DNA of 40,194 nt from Candidatus Nanoarchaeia archaeon (GTDB lineage Archaea > Nanobdellota > Nanobdellia > Woesearchaeales > UBA10216): positions 1-40,194 of the forward strand of contig JANQSZ010000029.1 in assembly GCA_028279045.1 (NCBI GenBank), written 5' to 3'. A program made the position numbers and the translations under genes. How positions within the stretch are numbered: the first letter of the stretch is position 1; each line of letters begins with the position of its first letter. Positions 10,952 to 19,816 of the stretch are shown here, in pieces. Below the pieces are notes generated by a model. It had not been told where the DNA came from, ran no database searches, and saw only the letters and a list, made by a program, of their open reading frames with translations.

Positions 10952-11506
10952 ATGCAAGAGATTCTCGTTACGGACGCGAAAGATTTCCGCGCGTGGCTAA
11001 AAGCAAACCACAAAAAAGAAGATCGCGTCTTTGTTGTCAAGTACAAAAAACACACTGGCCACAAAGTTGTTCCTCACTTAGCTTGTATGAAAGAAGCAAT
11101 TTGTTTCGGTTGGATCGACACAACAGTCAAGACGGTCGACGACGACAAATATGGTCATACTTTTGTAAAACGCAAACCAAACGCTGGCTGGAGTGAAAAC
11201 ACATTAAAGTACGCCAAAGAAATGATTGCCAAAAGAAAGATGACCAAAGCCGGTTTGGAGGCATACAAACGTGCACTTCTGAAGTCAACTCCTAAACCGT
11301 TTCCAAAAGTTCTTCCTGTTCCCAAGGAACTCCAAGCTGCACTAAACAAAAACAAGAAAGCAAAAGAGAACTTTGCAAACCTCGCTCCTTCTTACAAAAG
11401 AATCTACATCATCTGGCTCCTCACCGCTAAACTCCCAGAAACAAAACAGAAGCGCATCAAAGAAATCGTGCAGCGTTCTAAGCAGAATAAGAAGTGGGGC
11501 GAGTAA
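10952..11506 (+). CDS. YdeI/OmpD-associated family protein
   Basis: 184 residues, close to the usual length of the YdeI family (PF13376 plus DUF1801-like start). Characteristic stretches are AFRAWL-type DAKDFRAWLKANH, EAICFGWIDTTVKTVDDD, and the C-terminal PSYKRIYIIWLLTAKLPETKQKRI. Bacterial members are annotated as bacteriocin-protection or OmpD-associated proteins, but a biochemical role is not established. A TATA box (ATTTATAA) overlaps the end of the gene before it. The last 29 nt overlap the convergent HExxH gene. Confidence 0.8.
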   Translation: MQEILVTDAKDFRAWLKANHKKEDRVFVVKYKKHTGHKVVPHLACMKEAICFGWIDTTVKTVDDDKYGHTFVKRKPNAGWSENTLKYAKEMIAKRKMTKAGLEAYKRALLKSTPKPFPKVLPVPKELQAALNKNKKAKENFANLAPSYKRIYIIWLLTAKLPETKQKRIKEIVQRSKQNKKWGE

Positions 11507-12365
11507 CTCGTTCTGCAGCAATGCGGTCAACAAATGCAAATCCTTCTTCAAGTGCTGTAACATCTCTGTTGGTAGAATATTTTACGCCGTAGTTCGCCAT
11601 AAAGTGTTCATCTAACAGTTGCTCTGCTAACCCACTCAAGTCATCTACTTCGACGAGCGATGTTCCCGCGCGCTCCCGTAGGTTTCCAATTAAGAGGTCG
11701 TGTATTTTTTTGAAACTAGATTTTCTAGCAGTTCTGTGATTGTTCAAATCTAGGGCAAGAGCGAGACGTGGTTCAGGACTGTACGCTATTTGCGCCAAAT
11801 TAGCTCCATACTCTATACCAACAATATTTTCCTCAGTTATCTTCGACGTATACTGATCTAAATCATAACTTATTGCGTTTTCATCTGCATGTTCCAATTC
11901 ATGAGCAACAGTGCTTTTGTAGAAATTTCTGTCATGTCTGAACAGATCACTTGGTTTCTCTACATCATATTCGCCGAGAATCTTCCGCGCCTCAGGATCC
12001 TCAGTCAGCAGCAATCCGATCATTGCAATATCAATAGTGAGGGGAAACAGCGTAATGTAGCTATGTACTTCTCCGCTGTAGATTAGACCTGTTGTATGGC
12101 CTAGCCGTTCATGTGAAAATCCTTCAGACCAATAGATTTCGTGACCGCCTATTTGTTGAGCTGCGCTAACTTCATTTTCTATCTTCCATTCATTCAAAAG
12201 GCGTTCGACTTGCCACTCCCTTAATTCGTCAGAGGTGAATCGATATGCAAAGAAACCTGTAGATGCCAAGAGTGCGGTCACACTAACCGCACCTAGTCCA
12301 CCGAGAAACCATCGTCTACTACGAACAGGCACCTTTTCTTCCAGGTCCTCATTGAACTCTTGCAT
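11478..12365 (-). CDS. Membrane-anchored protein with HExxH-type motif, putative metallopeptidase
   Basis: A soluble N-terminal stretch is followed by basic RSRRW and one membrane helix (FLGGLGAVSVTALLASTGFFAY). The long outer region contains STVAHELEHADENAISYD. HELEH fits the HExxH zinc-binding pattern of metallopeptidases, with Glu/Asp downstream as possible third ligands. I cannot assign a family. The track starts at GTG 12404, but TATATAAA at 12388-12395 lies inside that extension and 26 nt before ATG 12365, so I use 12365 (MQEFNEDLEE). The 3' end overlaps the YdeI-like gene by 29 nt on the other strand. Peptidase activity is inferred from the motif only. Confidence 0.65.
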   Translation of the reverse strand: MQEFNEDLEEKVPVRSRRWFLGGLGAVSVTALLASTGFFAYRFTSDELREWQVERLLNEWKIENEVSAAQQIGGHEIYWSEGFSHERLGHTTGLIYSGEVHSYITLFPLTIDIAMIGLLLTEDPEARKILGEYDVEKPSDLFRHDRNFYKSTVAHELEHADENAISYDLDQYTSKITEENIVGIEYGANLAQIAYSPEPRLALALDLNNHRTARKSSFKKIHDLLIGNLRERAGTSLVEVDDLSGLAEQLLDEHFMANYGVKYSTNRDVTALEEGFAFVDRIAAERVTRPTSYSA

Positions 12366-12387
12366 ATCCCAAAGAGTCCGAATTCTG

Positions 12388-12414
12388 TATATAAACTTAC
12401 GCACACCTTAAAAA
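12388..12414. promoter_or_regulatory. Divergent pair of TATA boxes
   Basis: TATATAAA (12388-12395) serves the minus-strand HExxH gene at 26 nt from its ATG. CTTAAAAAC (about 12406-12414) serves the plus-strand gene at 12437, 27 nt upstream. The two core promoters are about 20 bp apart, so transcription factor binding at one could hinder the other. Confidence 0.55.
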
Positions 12415-12436
12415 CACAAACCAATTCACTTTCTTC

Positions 12437-12961
12437 ATGAGTATTCGTCAAAGTGTCGATGATTTTGTCCAAGTCTGGGAACTGAAGAGAACAGAGTCTG
12501 TCGCAGACGTATTGGATGGAATGGAAATGGATACCCAAGCTCGCGAAGCACTAAAAGAAATAGTCGGCGATGAAGTTGTTATCTCAGCGTCTGCCGAGCA
12601 AATCGAGCGCTACAGGAATAGCGAGTTCACTAAAGGTATGCTGGGAATTCTTGGAAATCTTATTGCGCCACTCAATCTTACTGATGCGTGCAAAGAATAC
12701 CTTACCGACGCCCGGTTGCAAACATGGTTGTACGGTGCTCCAGCAACCCAACAAATATCTTACCATGTACTTGCTTTAGAACCTCACAAACTTCGTTTTG
12801 GTTTCTTCGATGCAGATCAAGCCCGTTCAGTTGAACAGAACTTATACAACCTCCACGCAGGAGTCTTACTTGCCGAATCCGACGGCGGCGAAGCAGTCAA
12901 ATTCCAGATGCGTTGGGCAGAACAATTCGAGCAATTGCATGGCTATAGCCCGAGTAATTAA
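12437..12961 (+). CDS. Hypothetical soluble protein
   Basis: 174 residues, not recognised. It is acidic and mixed alpha/beta, with no signal peptide or membrane helix. The N-terminal helices (SVDDFVQVWELKRTESVADVLDGMEM) are followed by a helical middle and then HVLALEPHKLRFGFFDADQARSVEQNL, which reads as beta-strand then helix. It is transcribed divergently from the HExxH gene from a leaderless-type promoter. It ends 7 nt before the convergent gene at 12968. Confidence 0.65.
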   Translation: MSIRQSVDDFVQVWELKRTESVADVLDGMEMDTQAREALKEIVGDEVVISASAEQIERYRNSEFTKGMLGILGNLIAPLNLTDACKEYLTDARLQTWLYGAPATQQISYHVLALEPHKLRFGFFDADQARSVEQNLYNLHAGVLLAESDGGEAVKFQMRWAEQFEQLHGYSPSN

Positions 12962-12967
12962 AGAATA

Positions 12968-13432
12968 TTATCTTCTGAGATCCGCCAACGTCTTGGTTTT
13001 GATCTCGTCAAAAAGTGTTTCACCTTTCATACCGTTCCCGTTGTAAAAGGCAACAGTGTTATTGCCATGCTTTGCCACTGGCGAGACATATGGAAAGCTG
13101 CCTTCCTGCAATGCATCTGCCAAATTCTGTGCTTCATCCAAAGATACTGTGCCTGTGATTTCCATCCGCGCCGCACCATTATCAGTTGCGTGGACAACAT
13201 CTAGCTCTAAACCAGCTTCCTGAATGTACTCTTCTGCGTGCTCCGTAGCCTCAAATACAGCATGCGCCCGATCTTCTTTGCGGTCTGCCACTCCTGCTCC
13301 GTAGACAGCGAGAATTCTGACTTGCACCTCATCTGCGTTACGCTTTCGCTCAAGGTGGATGGGATATTGATTCGGCCGGAAGTCCAATTGGTCTTCGAAC
13401 CCTTTTATATGCTCAAGAAGTTCAGTTAACAT
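12968..13432 (-). CDS. Hypothetical protein with two alpha/beta halves
   Basis: 154 residues, not recognised. PIHLERKRNADEVQVRILAVYGAG and AARMEITGTVSLDEAQNLADAL look like strand-helix units, with no membrane segment. A helix rich in His, Glu and Ala (HAVFEATEHAEEYIQEAGL) lies between them. The reverse-strand TATA-like ACTTAAG is ~25 nt upstream of the ATG. The gene directly follows the tRNA gene (13479-13593) on the same strand, with about 46 nt between them. Confidence 0.6.
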   Translation of the reverse strand: MLTELLEHIKGFEDQLDFRPNQYPIHLERKRNADEVQVRILAVYGAGVADRKEDRAHAVFEATEHAEEYIQEAGLELDVVHATDNGAARMEITGTVSLDEAQNLADALQEGSFPYVSPVAKHGNNTVAFYNGNGMKGETLFDEIKTKTLADLRR

Positions 13433-13478
13433 AGCGCAAAGAAATGAAGAACTGCTTAAGTAGGTTGTGGTAGAAGTG

Positions 13479-13593
13479 CGCCGGCGCTGGGAATTTCAAC
13501 TCTTGGCTCGTAACCACAAAGTATTTGAACCCAGAAGCCCTAACGGGCACTAAGGTTTCAGCTTAGCGGCCTCGCCAATGGCCACGCGCCGGC
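13479..13593 (-). tRNA. Type II tRNA, anticodon GAA, with 31-nt intron in the T loop
   Basis: Reading the minus strand: acceptor GCCGGCG pairs with CGCCGGC, and a D arm follows (GGCC/GGCC). The anticodon stem is CTAAG/CTTAG with 7-nt loop CTGAAAC, then comes a 4-bp variable arm (GCCC GTTA GGGC), and the T stem is CTGGG/CCCAG. The T loop is interrupted after position 59. TTCA pairs with TGAA and is flanked by 3-nt bulges AA|T and AT|T, a perfect bulge-helix-bulge splice site. Splicing out 13493-13523 restores TTCAAAT, the canonical T loop, and an 84-nt tRNA. The long variable arm and G73 fit serine (or leucine) tRNAs, yet the anticodon reads GAA (Phe). Three bases rather than two separate acceptor and D stem. 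It could be a degenerate copy or an unusual tRNA. The gene at 24715 shares the same design. Confidence 0.75.
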
Positions 13594-13736
13594 ACAAATT
13601 ATTTTATGTCGGCTTTCTTTTTATTCTCTACGCGCACTAGAATCGTGTCCAGTGAAAACCTCGACGACGAATATCTTCCGATTGTCCAGTGAGAACATCC
13701 GGAATCAATAAGAAGGACACTTCATTTCTCTTCTGT

Positions 13737-14144
13737 ATGTCAAATGCATCACTTGATGAGGCTCTTGAGGCAGTGCAGAACGGGCAGCGCGTTGATATCG
13801 GTGATATTGCGTTCGGACCACCACAAGATATAGGTGTTAGTCTGTTTTATCTTTCCATGCCTCATCGTAACCTTGATTCGTATGCGTGGCATATTCCTGG
13901 TGCAGGGTTTGCAAATCGCAGGACGTTTGGTTACAAAGCACTCGTGCACTTGCTTGGTCACGTAAACGAAAGGGTGCCACTCACCGAACTTAATGAAACT
14001 GTAGGGTCTCGCTCCACATCCTCTTTGCCGACGTACATGGCAGAACTGAAACACAGTCTTGGATATTCAAAAGTGTTTGATTTAGAAGAATTTTCAGAGC
14101 CACGTGCATTTATGCTACGGGCAGTAGATAAAGTTGATTTCTGA
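13737..14144 (+). CDS. Small protein, possible winged-helix DNA-binding domain
   Basis: 135 residues from ATG 13737. The track start (GTG 13689) adds 16 residues, but the AATAAGA-like element near 13706 would lie inside that extension, about 30 nt before ATG 13737. The C-terminal half (GYKALVHLLGHVNERVPLTELNETVG...MAELKHSLG...FMLRAV) resembles the pattern of transcriptional-regulator C-terminal winged helices: helix, helix, recognition helix, then a beta wing. This is a weak, pattern-based suggestion. The stop lies 5 bp before the left inverted repeat of the RHS island, so this gene marks the host side of the junction. Confidence 0.5.
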   Translation: MSNASLDEALEAVQNGQRVDIGDIAFGPPQDIGVSLFYLSMPHRNLDSYAWHIPGAGFANRRTFGYKALVHLLGHVNERVPLTELNETVGSRSTSSLPTYMAELKHSLGYSKVFDLEEFSEPRAFMLRAVDKVDF

Positions 14145-14149
14145 AACCG

Positions 14150-14193
14150 TCGGAAGAATTCCTAAGTCCTCATAACTGCTGTTATGCGAAGGT
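14150..14193 (+). repeat. Left terminal inverted repeat of the RHS island
   Basis: Outer end TCGGAAGAATTCCTAAG, inner end GCGAAGGT. It pairs as an inverted repeat with 23551-23594 (33 of 44 identical, same length, no gaps). It lies 5 bp after the stop of the gene at 13737 and 44 bp before the RHS stop codon. Confidence 0.7.
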
Positions 14194-14237
14194 CTATGGA
14201 ACCAAATTATAATTAGTTTATTCATTATAGTTATGTA

Positions 14238-17200
14238 CTACCATGAATAAGCAAGATCTTCAATGAAGTCCATCGTTCCATCGTACAATCCCATCCAAGA
14301 GGAAGCCACACTTAAAGGATGCGGCTTCGATGCTGGAAAATTCGAGCCTTTTAAGGGATATGAATCCATGCCCAGGAAAAGATAGTTCCACGTTGACTTT
14401 ATAGCAAACTCTGGCACAGATAACCAAGCAAGTCCGTATCCCCAAAGGGGTGACAGGCCTGCTCTTTCTCGAACATGTAAGTACCTGTTTAATGCTGCTA
14501 GCCCTTGGCTTTGGCTTAGCTCAAAAAGATTATTCCGGTTACTAATTACATCTGAATTTGCTTTGGATACTTTGCTTGTGATATCATCTCCCGGATATTT
14601 ATTTGCAAAGTCATTAGCCAATTTCCTTATGGTTTTCAAATCCAATGTGGAGAATTCTTTCAACGGATCATACATTTGAAACCAACGTACAAAGGGATTC
14701 GGATCTGTATTTGTTACTGGGTTGATAGGCTCAAAAACTGGCTCTTCGATGTCAGCATCCTTACCAGGTTCATTATCATCTAGCCGACTCACTAAGGGTC
14801 TTTCGGGATTATAGACATCAGGATCGTCCCAAATATGGTCACTTTGCTGACTAGTTACATCCGTGCCCGCTTTCGCCGCTGTAGTACCAGCCTCTTGTAT
14901 TTTCGCAGTTTCGGCACCTACCTTTCCGCCAGTTTCTCCTCCAGAAGAGCTACCTGAGCTTGGATCTGTGCTGTTAGGCTGTGAGTTGCCTCCAGAGGTA
15001 CCATTGCCAGAGCTACCCGATCCAGATCCGCCACCATTTCCTGAGCCGCCTCCACCTCCATCACCTCCTCCGTCTTTCAAACCAAAAAAATCCATTCTAT
15101 TCACGGGATCATTACTGGCATACTCATAGATATTTAATCCATCTGCAAAGTTAATCGGATCTCGTTGAAGGAATCGTCCCAATTTTGGTGAATAAGAACG
15201 AGCACCAAAATTAACAAGACCCGTTACGGAATCAGTAAACTGTGAGGCAAAGGTAAACGGGTTAGTGCTCTGTCCGCCAAGTAATTCTCCAAAAGGAGAA
15301 TGATGCAAAGATTCTGCAACGCCATTTTCATCGATTAGTGCATGCACATTTTGTGATAGATCATGCATGTAGTACCGCTCCTGTCCGTCTGCTGAAACCA
15401 CTAAAGGTTTTTGGAAGAACGGTCCAAAAACAAATTGTTGTGCTTCACCCTGTTCATCAACTATGTCTATTACATTTCGATTGTCGTACACCAACGTATC
15501 AAGCTCTTGGCCATGCGAAACAGCAATTCGTCTTCCAAGTGCATCGTAACTGTATTCAGCGATTGTGCTCCCACTCATATTATCTACACGGACAAGTCGA
15601 TTAGCATAGTCATAGAAATATTGATGAGTTCCATCATCAACAAGATTTCCTACCGCGTCATAAACATGGATGACATTCTGAACTGCGCTATATTGATTCA
15701 GGTCATTAGTATCATACACAATATCATTCTCTCCAGTTACAGTTGTTCTTGTTCTATTTCCTAACAAATCATACTCAAAAGTACGAACAGCTCCTTGAAG
15801 ATTGGGAACTGCTGCTATTAGTGCTTCAACATCTGCTTGCAGAGGAGACGATTGAATTTCAGAAACAGGAACTGATGACGGTATTAGCCCATTTACTGCA
15901 ATCGGGACAGCATTTGCATCCTCTTTTGATTCAATCAATCGCCCGTGCGCATCATACAGTCGGGTTTGTGAAATAGATCCATCTGAATCTATTTGTTGAG
16001 ATAACTTCTCTCGATTTGCAGCATCCTTCAGAGATACGAGCGAAATATGCTCTGCATTCACATGAGTGAATTCGCTCTGAATTGTACGTTGATCGCCATC
16101 ATAGGTAAAAGAAAACGTTCCAAAAGGCGTAACCATGATCCCGACTCTTGATCCATTATATGCAATCTGGGCAACAATATCATTCGGGTTTAATGCGCCT
16201 GGATAAGAGGTTCCATTAACTTCATTTGTAATTCGTTCAAGTCTGCCCATCTTGTCATGCTCAAACGCAACTCTTCTCTGATCGGGGAACGTCAAGCTTG
16301 TTCTTCTGCCAAGCGCGTCAAACTCAGATGAAACTTCATGTCCATTTTGTGATTGCAAAACAAGATTTCCCACAGAATCGTACAACAGTTGAACAGCACT
16401 TTCACTGTTACTTGCCTCTATCAATCTACCAAGACCATCATAATAATAAGTTTCTTGATGTGAACCAACCACAGGATTTCCCGCTACGTTATTATCATCA
16501 ACCTGCAATTCAGCAAGCAAGTTCATTTCATCAAAAACACGAATGATGCGCAAACCATTTGGTAAATTTTCAATGACAGGATTTCCGTTACCATCGTATT
16601 GCAAGGTAGGTCCTAATCCATCAGGGTGAGTGATAGAAATTGTTCTTCCCAGTTCATCATATTCAAAACTGAGTTCTCTGTCCAAAGCGTCCAAAATCGT
16701 AGCAATTCTATCTGTTCCAGTGTATTTGAATTCTGTTTGAAGAGGTGTACCTTGAACATCCTGAACTGTTCGAATTAACCTACCTGCAGGATCATGAATG
16801 AAGGTTGTGCGTATCCCAAGAGGATCACGCTCTGCTTTCAATAAACCTCTACTGTCATATGTACGGATAACTGTATTTCCTAAATTTGTTGTAACAGATT
16901 CTACGAGGTCAAGCTCGTTGTACGAATATTCTGTAACATAGTAAGATGGATTATTTCCAAGTCCCAAATGCGTATCTATTTGCTTGATAAGATTGCTATT
17001 TTCGTCATATTCGCGTTCGACTGAATTCCCTTCCGAATCAACCAATTTAATAGGTCTTCCATGAACATCAAAGATTGTATCAAATATTGCATCTATACCG
17101 CTAGCATCGGCTACAGTTCTTATGCGATTGTTATGCTCATCGTAGTAAAACGCATGTCGAACAATTTGAGATGTTTGCAAATCTCCATCCTGAAACAAGA

Positions 17201-19799
17201 AATCATCCCTTGCAACTAATCTACTTAGTTCGTCGAAGGTATTTTCTTGATGAAATAGTACAGTTCCACTGGAGTCAGTCACCGTAGCACTCGTAACATT
17301 TCCAAGTTTATCATATGTTAACGCTCTGTTGGTGCCATTTGGAGCGGATTGATTCGTAACTCGAGAGAATTCATCGTATTCAAGTTCCCATTTGTTCCCA
17401 TTTGCGTCAATCAATGCAATAGGTTGCCCTCGCCCATCATATTCGATGTTCCAGTGGGCTTGATTTGGCGATCCATATCCTTCAACAATGCCAGATACAA
17501 GATCTTTATCATTGTACAAAAGATGTTTTACATTTGAATCTTCATCAGTGATAAAGTCGACCATATCTGACGGTGTGAAGGTTCTTTTAGATTTAGTTCC
17601 TGGAAAATCTCCGAGAGCTTCTCGGATTACTTCAGTAAGGTTGTCATTATGGTCGTAGTCAAAACGCATCACAAAAGGTGCACTTGATATAAATCTACTC
17701 CCAGGGTCTTTTACATGCTCGCTAACACCAACTAATCGTCCATTATCATTGTATTCGTACTCTGTTGTCGCACCATGAAAGGGAGATGAAACGCTGGTTA
17801 CTTGATCAAGCAAATCATACGCAAAAACAAAATCAAGTTTTCGACCATTTCTTAGCTTTACAACATTACCGCGTTCGTCAACGTTAAAATGGATATCAAT
17901 AGAATCAGAAGATCCAGCTCCGGCTCTGATTTGTCGTAAGTAGCCTTGTTTCTGAGGATCTTGGGCCGCTGTAAAATAGTAAAATCTGCTCTCGCTAGTT
18001 TCTGCCTGATTTACAACAACAGTTCCATTTACGATTGCTGTACTTCTCGGTCTTTTTTCAGCAGTAATTTGTCCGTGATCGTTGTATTCGTACTCTATGG
18101 AATTATTTTGAACACTGCCGTCAGGTAATGTAGTCTGAGGTAAAACTATTCTTCTCAGGAATTTTCCTTGTGGGTCTTCCACAATTGCCCCACTAGCGTC
18201 ATTTGAGTAAACAAATTTCGTTTGCCAACTCGGGTCACGTGGATCTGTTCGAGAAACAACATCAGAATATAGAGGGTGATGCTCAAACTCAACAACTATA
18301 TCTTCTGGATCAATAATCGGAGGATTAAGTCCAAGCACAGTAGCACTATTCTCACTCTGTCGAATTTCCATAATGACTTCTGTGAATTTACGTCGTTGTT
18401 CTGGTGTCGGATTTTGAGGTACCAGATGCCAATCTCTATAGTGAACTGTTTTCTTGATGTTTCCAAGTTCGTCTTTGTGAGAAACTAGTTGCCCATCTTC
18501 ATTGTATTCTGATGATGTTTCGGTAGTTTGAAGACTTCCGCCTGCAGTCAGCATAGATTCAATCTTGTGAACTTCCTTACCATCTGCATTAAATTGGTAA
18601 CGAACTATGTGGCCGTTTCGATGTTTTACGATTGTCTCAGTTATTGGTTCGTTCAATCCCAATCCGCTATTTAATGGATTGAGCGTCACATAATTATAAA
18701 TTAGTTCTCCAGCAGCAATCCGCTGACGCACCACATGATTAAAATCTTCTTGTCCAGGAGTTGTTCCATATTCGTTTTCAAGTATGTGGTTACCTTCGCC
18801 GTCAACAATTCTTTCTAAATTGTGAGTAAACCGACCAGAGAATGCAGTAACGTATTCGTAAGATCGTACCGCTGGATCTTCATGTGCCGCAGGTTTAGGT
18901 TTTACAACCTGTGTCAAATTATTATGCTGATCATACTCATATTCAACTGTTCGTTCTCCCTGCGTGACACTCTTAATTCTTTTTTTGTCGTCATGAGTGA
19001 AATTTATTGATCTCCCAAGTGAATCTACGACGCTTTGCAATAATTCTGTGCCCAGATCATAAATGAATGTCAGAGTATTTCCATAACGATCTTCAATACT
19101 TGTCACTCTATACATGGTACCTGCATTTAAAGCATCATACGTATACGTATCTCCATTTGATGCTTCCATTACAAATGAATTCCCAATTTGTTGAAGGGTT
19201 GATGTAGAACCATCTGGAGCAAAATAGATTTGCGAATTAAAATCAAATGTGTATGTATCTTCTCTCAAGCTTCCATTCGAACGAGCAATTTGATTTCCGC
19301 CGTTCTCAACACGAAGCCATAAGTTGTACGAATGATCCCAGTTACCGCCAAGCGGACCGCTATAAACAACTTGGCTTCGATAGGTTCTCTCAAAAGTAAA
19401 ATTAATTCCCCTTCCTTTGAGAAACAAATCCGTTTCCGAATGAGTATACTGCCCGCTTGATACTTCAACATTTCCAACATTCTTTTTTGGACTAAGACCT
19501 TTATTGAAATCAACAATCCCATCTAAACTTTCTGCTCCCGTAAGATACTGAGACAGATTCGAATACCCTTGCTGTGCTGTTTGATCTTTTTGCAGTTGCT
19601 CAATTCTTGATTGAACAGCTTCTGGGCCAATCAGAGCTGTTAAATCTGATATGATGTCAGGTTCGGGTACATCTGAGATAACGTCTAACAATTTGTCACG
19701 AAGTTGAAACTGTAAATGCGAGCTAGCGTTTCCAGAAGTATATTCCGATCGTAGATGTTGATATTGTACTCGTGCATCCAAAGCAAGGTTTGCTGGCAT
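14238..19799 (-). CDS. RHS/YD-repeat protein with variable C-terminal tail, putative polymorphic toxin
   Basis: 1853 residues. Residues ~105-165 (VEVSSGQYTHSETDLFLKG, FERTYRSQVVYSGPLGGNW) match the DUF6531 start of RHS proteins. About 20 or more YD repeats follow (YEYDQHNNL, LEYDEFSRV, FEYDELGRT, YYYDGLGRL), forming the beta-cage shell. The RHS-associated core (ARSYSPKLGRFLQRDPI, YEYASNDPVNRMDFFGL) ends near residue 1570. A Gly/Ser-rich linker leads to a ~200-residue tail with no family I recognise, the place where RHS proteins carry a toxin. No immunity gene follows: the next sequence is the inverted repeat. There is no signal peptide, so export would need another system. The gene lies 17 nt downstream of its partner gene on the same strand, so the two are probably co-transcribed. 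It is very likely of bacterial origin. Confidence 0.85.
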   Translation of the reverse strand: MPANLALDARVQYQHLRSEYTSGNASSHLQFQLRDKLLDVISDVPEPDIISDLTALIGPEAVQSRIEQLQKDQTAQQGYSNLSQYLTGAESLDGIVDFNKGLSPKKNVGNVEVSSGQYTHSETDLFLKGRGINFTFERTYRSQVVYSGPLGGNWDHSYNLWLRVENGGNQIARSNGSLREDTYTFDFNSQIYFAPDGSTSTLQQIGNSFVMEASNGDTYTYDALNAGTMYRVTSIEDRYGNTLTFIYDLGTELLQSVVDSLGRSINFTHDDKKRIKSVTQGERTVEYEYDQHNNLTQVVKPKPAAHEDPAVRSYEYVTAFSGRFTHNLERIVDGEGNHILENEYGTTPGQEDFNHVVRQRIAAGELIYNYVTLNPLNSGLGLNEPITETIVKHRNGHIVRYQFNADGKEVHKIESMLTAGGSLQTTETSSEYNEDGQLVSHKDELGNIKKTVHYRDWHLVPQNPTPEQRRKFTEVIMEIRQSENSATVLGLNPPIIDPEDIVVEFEHHPLYSDVVSRTDPRDPSWQTKFVYSNDASGAIVEDPQGKFLRRIVLPQTTLPDGSVQNNSIEYEYNDHGQITAEKRPRSTAIVNGTVVVNQAETSESRFYYFTAAQDPQKQGYLRQIRAGAGSSDSIDIHFNVDERGNVVKLRNGRKLDFVFAYDLLDQVTSVSSPFHGATTEYEYNDNGRLVGVSEHVKDPGSRFISSAPFVMRFDYDHNDNLTEVIREALGDFPGTKSKRTFTPSDMVDFITDEDSNVKHLLYNDKDLVSGIVEGYGSPNQAHWNIEYDGRGQPIALIDANGNKWELEYDEFSRVTNQSAPNGTNRALTYDKLGNVTSATVTDSSGTVLFHQENTFDELSRLVARDDFLFQDGDLQTSQIVRHAFYYDEHNNRIRTVADASGIDAIFDTIFDVHGRPIKLVDSEGNSVEREYDENSNLIKQIDTHLGLGNNPSYYVTEYSYNELDLVESVTTNLGNTVIRTYDSRGLLKAERDPLGIRTTFIHDPAGRLIRTVQDVQGTPLQTEFKYTGTDRIATILDALDRELSFEYDELGRTISITHPDGLGPTLQYDGNGNPVIENLPNGLRIIRVFDEMNLLAELQVDDNNVAGNPVVGSHQETYYYDGLGRLIEASNSESAVQLLYDSVGNLVLQSQNGHEVSSEFDALGRRTSLTFPDQRRVAFEHDKMGRLERITNEVNGTSYPGALNPNDIVAQIAYNGSRVGIMVTPFGTFSFTYDGDQRTIQSEFTHVNAEHISLVSLKDAANREKLSQQIDSDGSISQTRLYDAHGRLIESKEDANAVPIAVNGLIPSSVPVSEIQSSPLQADVEALIAAVPNLQGAVRTFEYDLLGNRTRTTVTGENDIVYDTNDLNQYSAVQNVIHVYDAVGNLVDDGTHQYFYDYANRLVRVDNMSGSTIAEYSYDALGRRIAVSHGQELDTLVYDNRNVIDIVDEQGEAQQFVFGPFFQKPLVVSADGQERYYMHDLSQNVHALIDENGVAESLHHSPFGELLGGQSTNPFTFASQFTDSVTGLVNFGARSYSPKLGRFLQRDPINFADGLNIYEYASNDPVNRMDFFGLKDGGGDGGGGGSGNGGGSGSGSSGNGTSGGNSQPNSTDPSSGSSSGGETGGKVGAETAKIQEAGTTAAKAGTDVTSQQSDHIWDDPDVYNPERPLVSRLDDNEPGKDADIEEPVFEPINPVTNTDPNPFVRWFQMYDPLKEFSTLDLKTIRKLANDFANKYPGDDITSKVSKANSDVISNRNNLFELSQSQGLAALNRYLHVRERAGLSPLWGYGLAWLSVPEFAIKSTWNYLFLGMDSYPLKGSNFPASKPHPLSVASSWMGLYDGTMDFIEDLAYSW

Positions 19800-19816
19800 A
19801 GGAATGAGAAATAAAG

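Noticed and set aside
14144-14150. Target-site duplication at the island ends
   Set aside because: Bases outside the left repeat (GAAACCG) and right repeat (ATTCTTC) do not match, so no duplication can be claimed.
14863-19522. Plus-strand and alternate-frame ORFs inside the RHS gene
   Set aside because: All lie within the RHS coding frame and show low-complexity or reversed YD-repeat composition.
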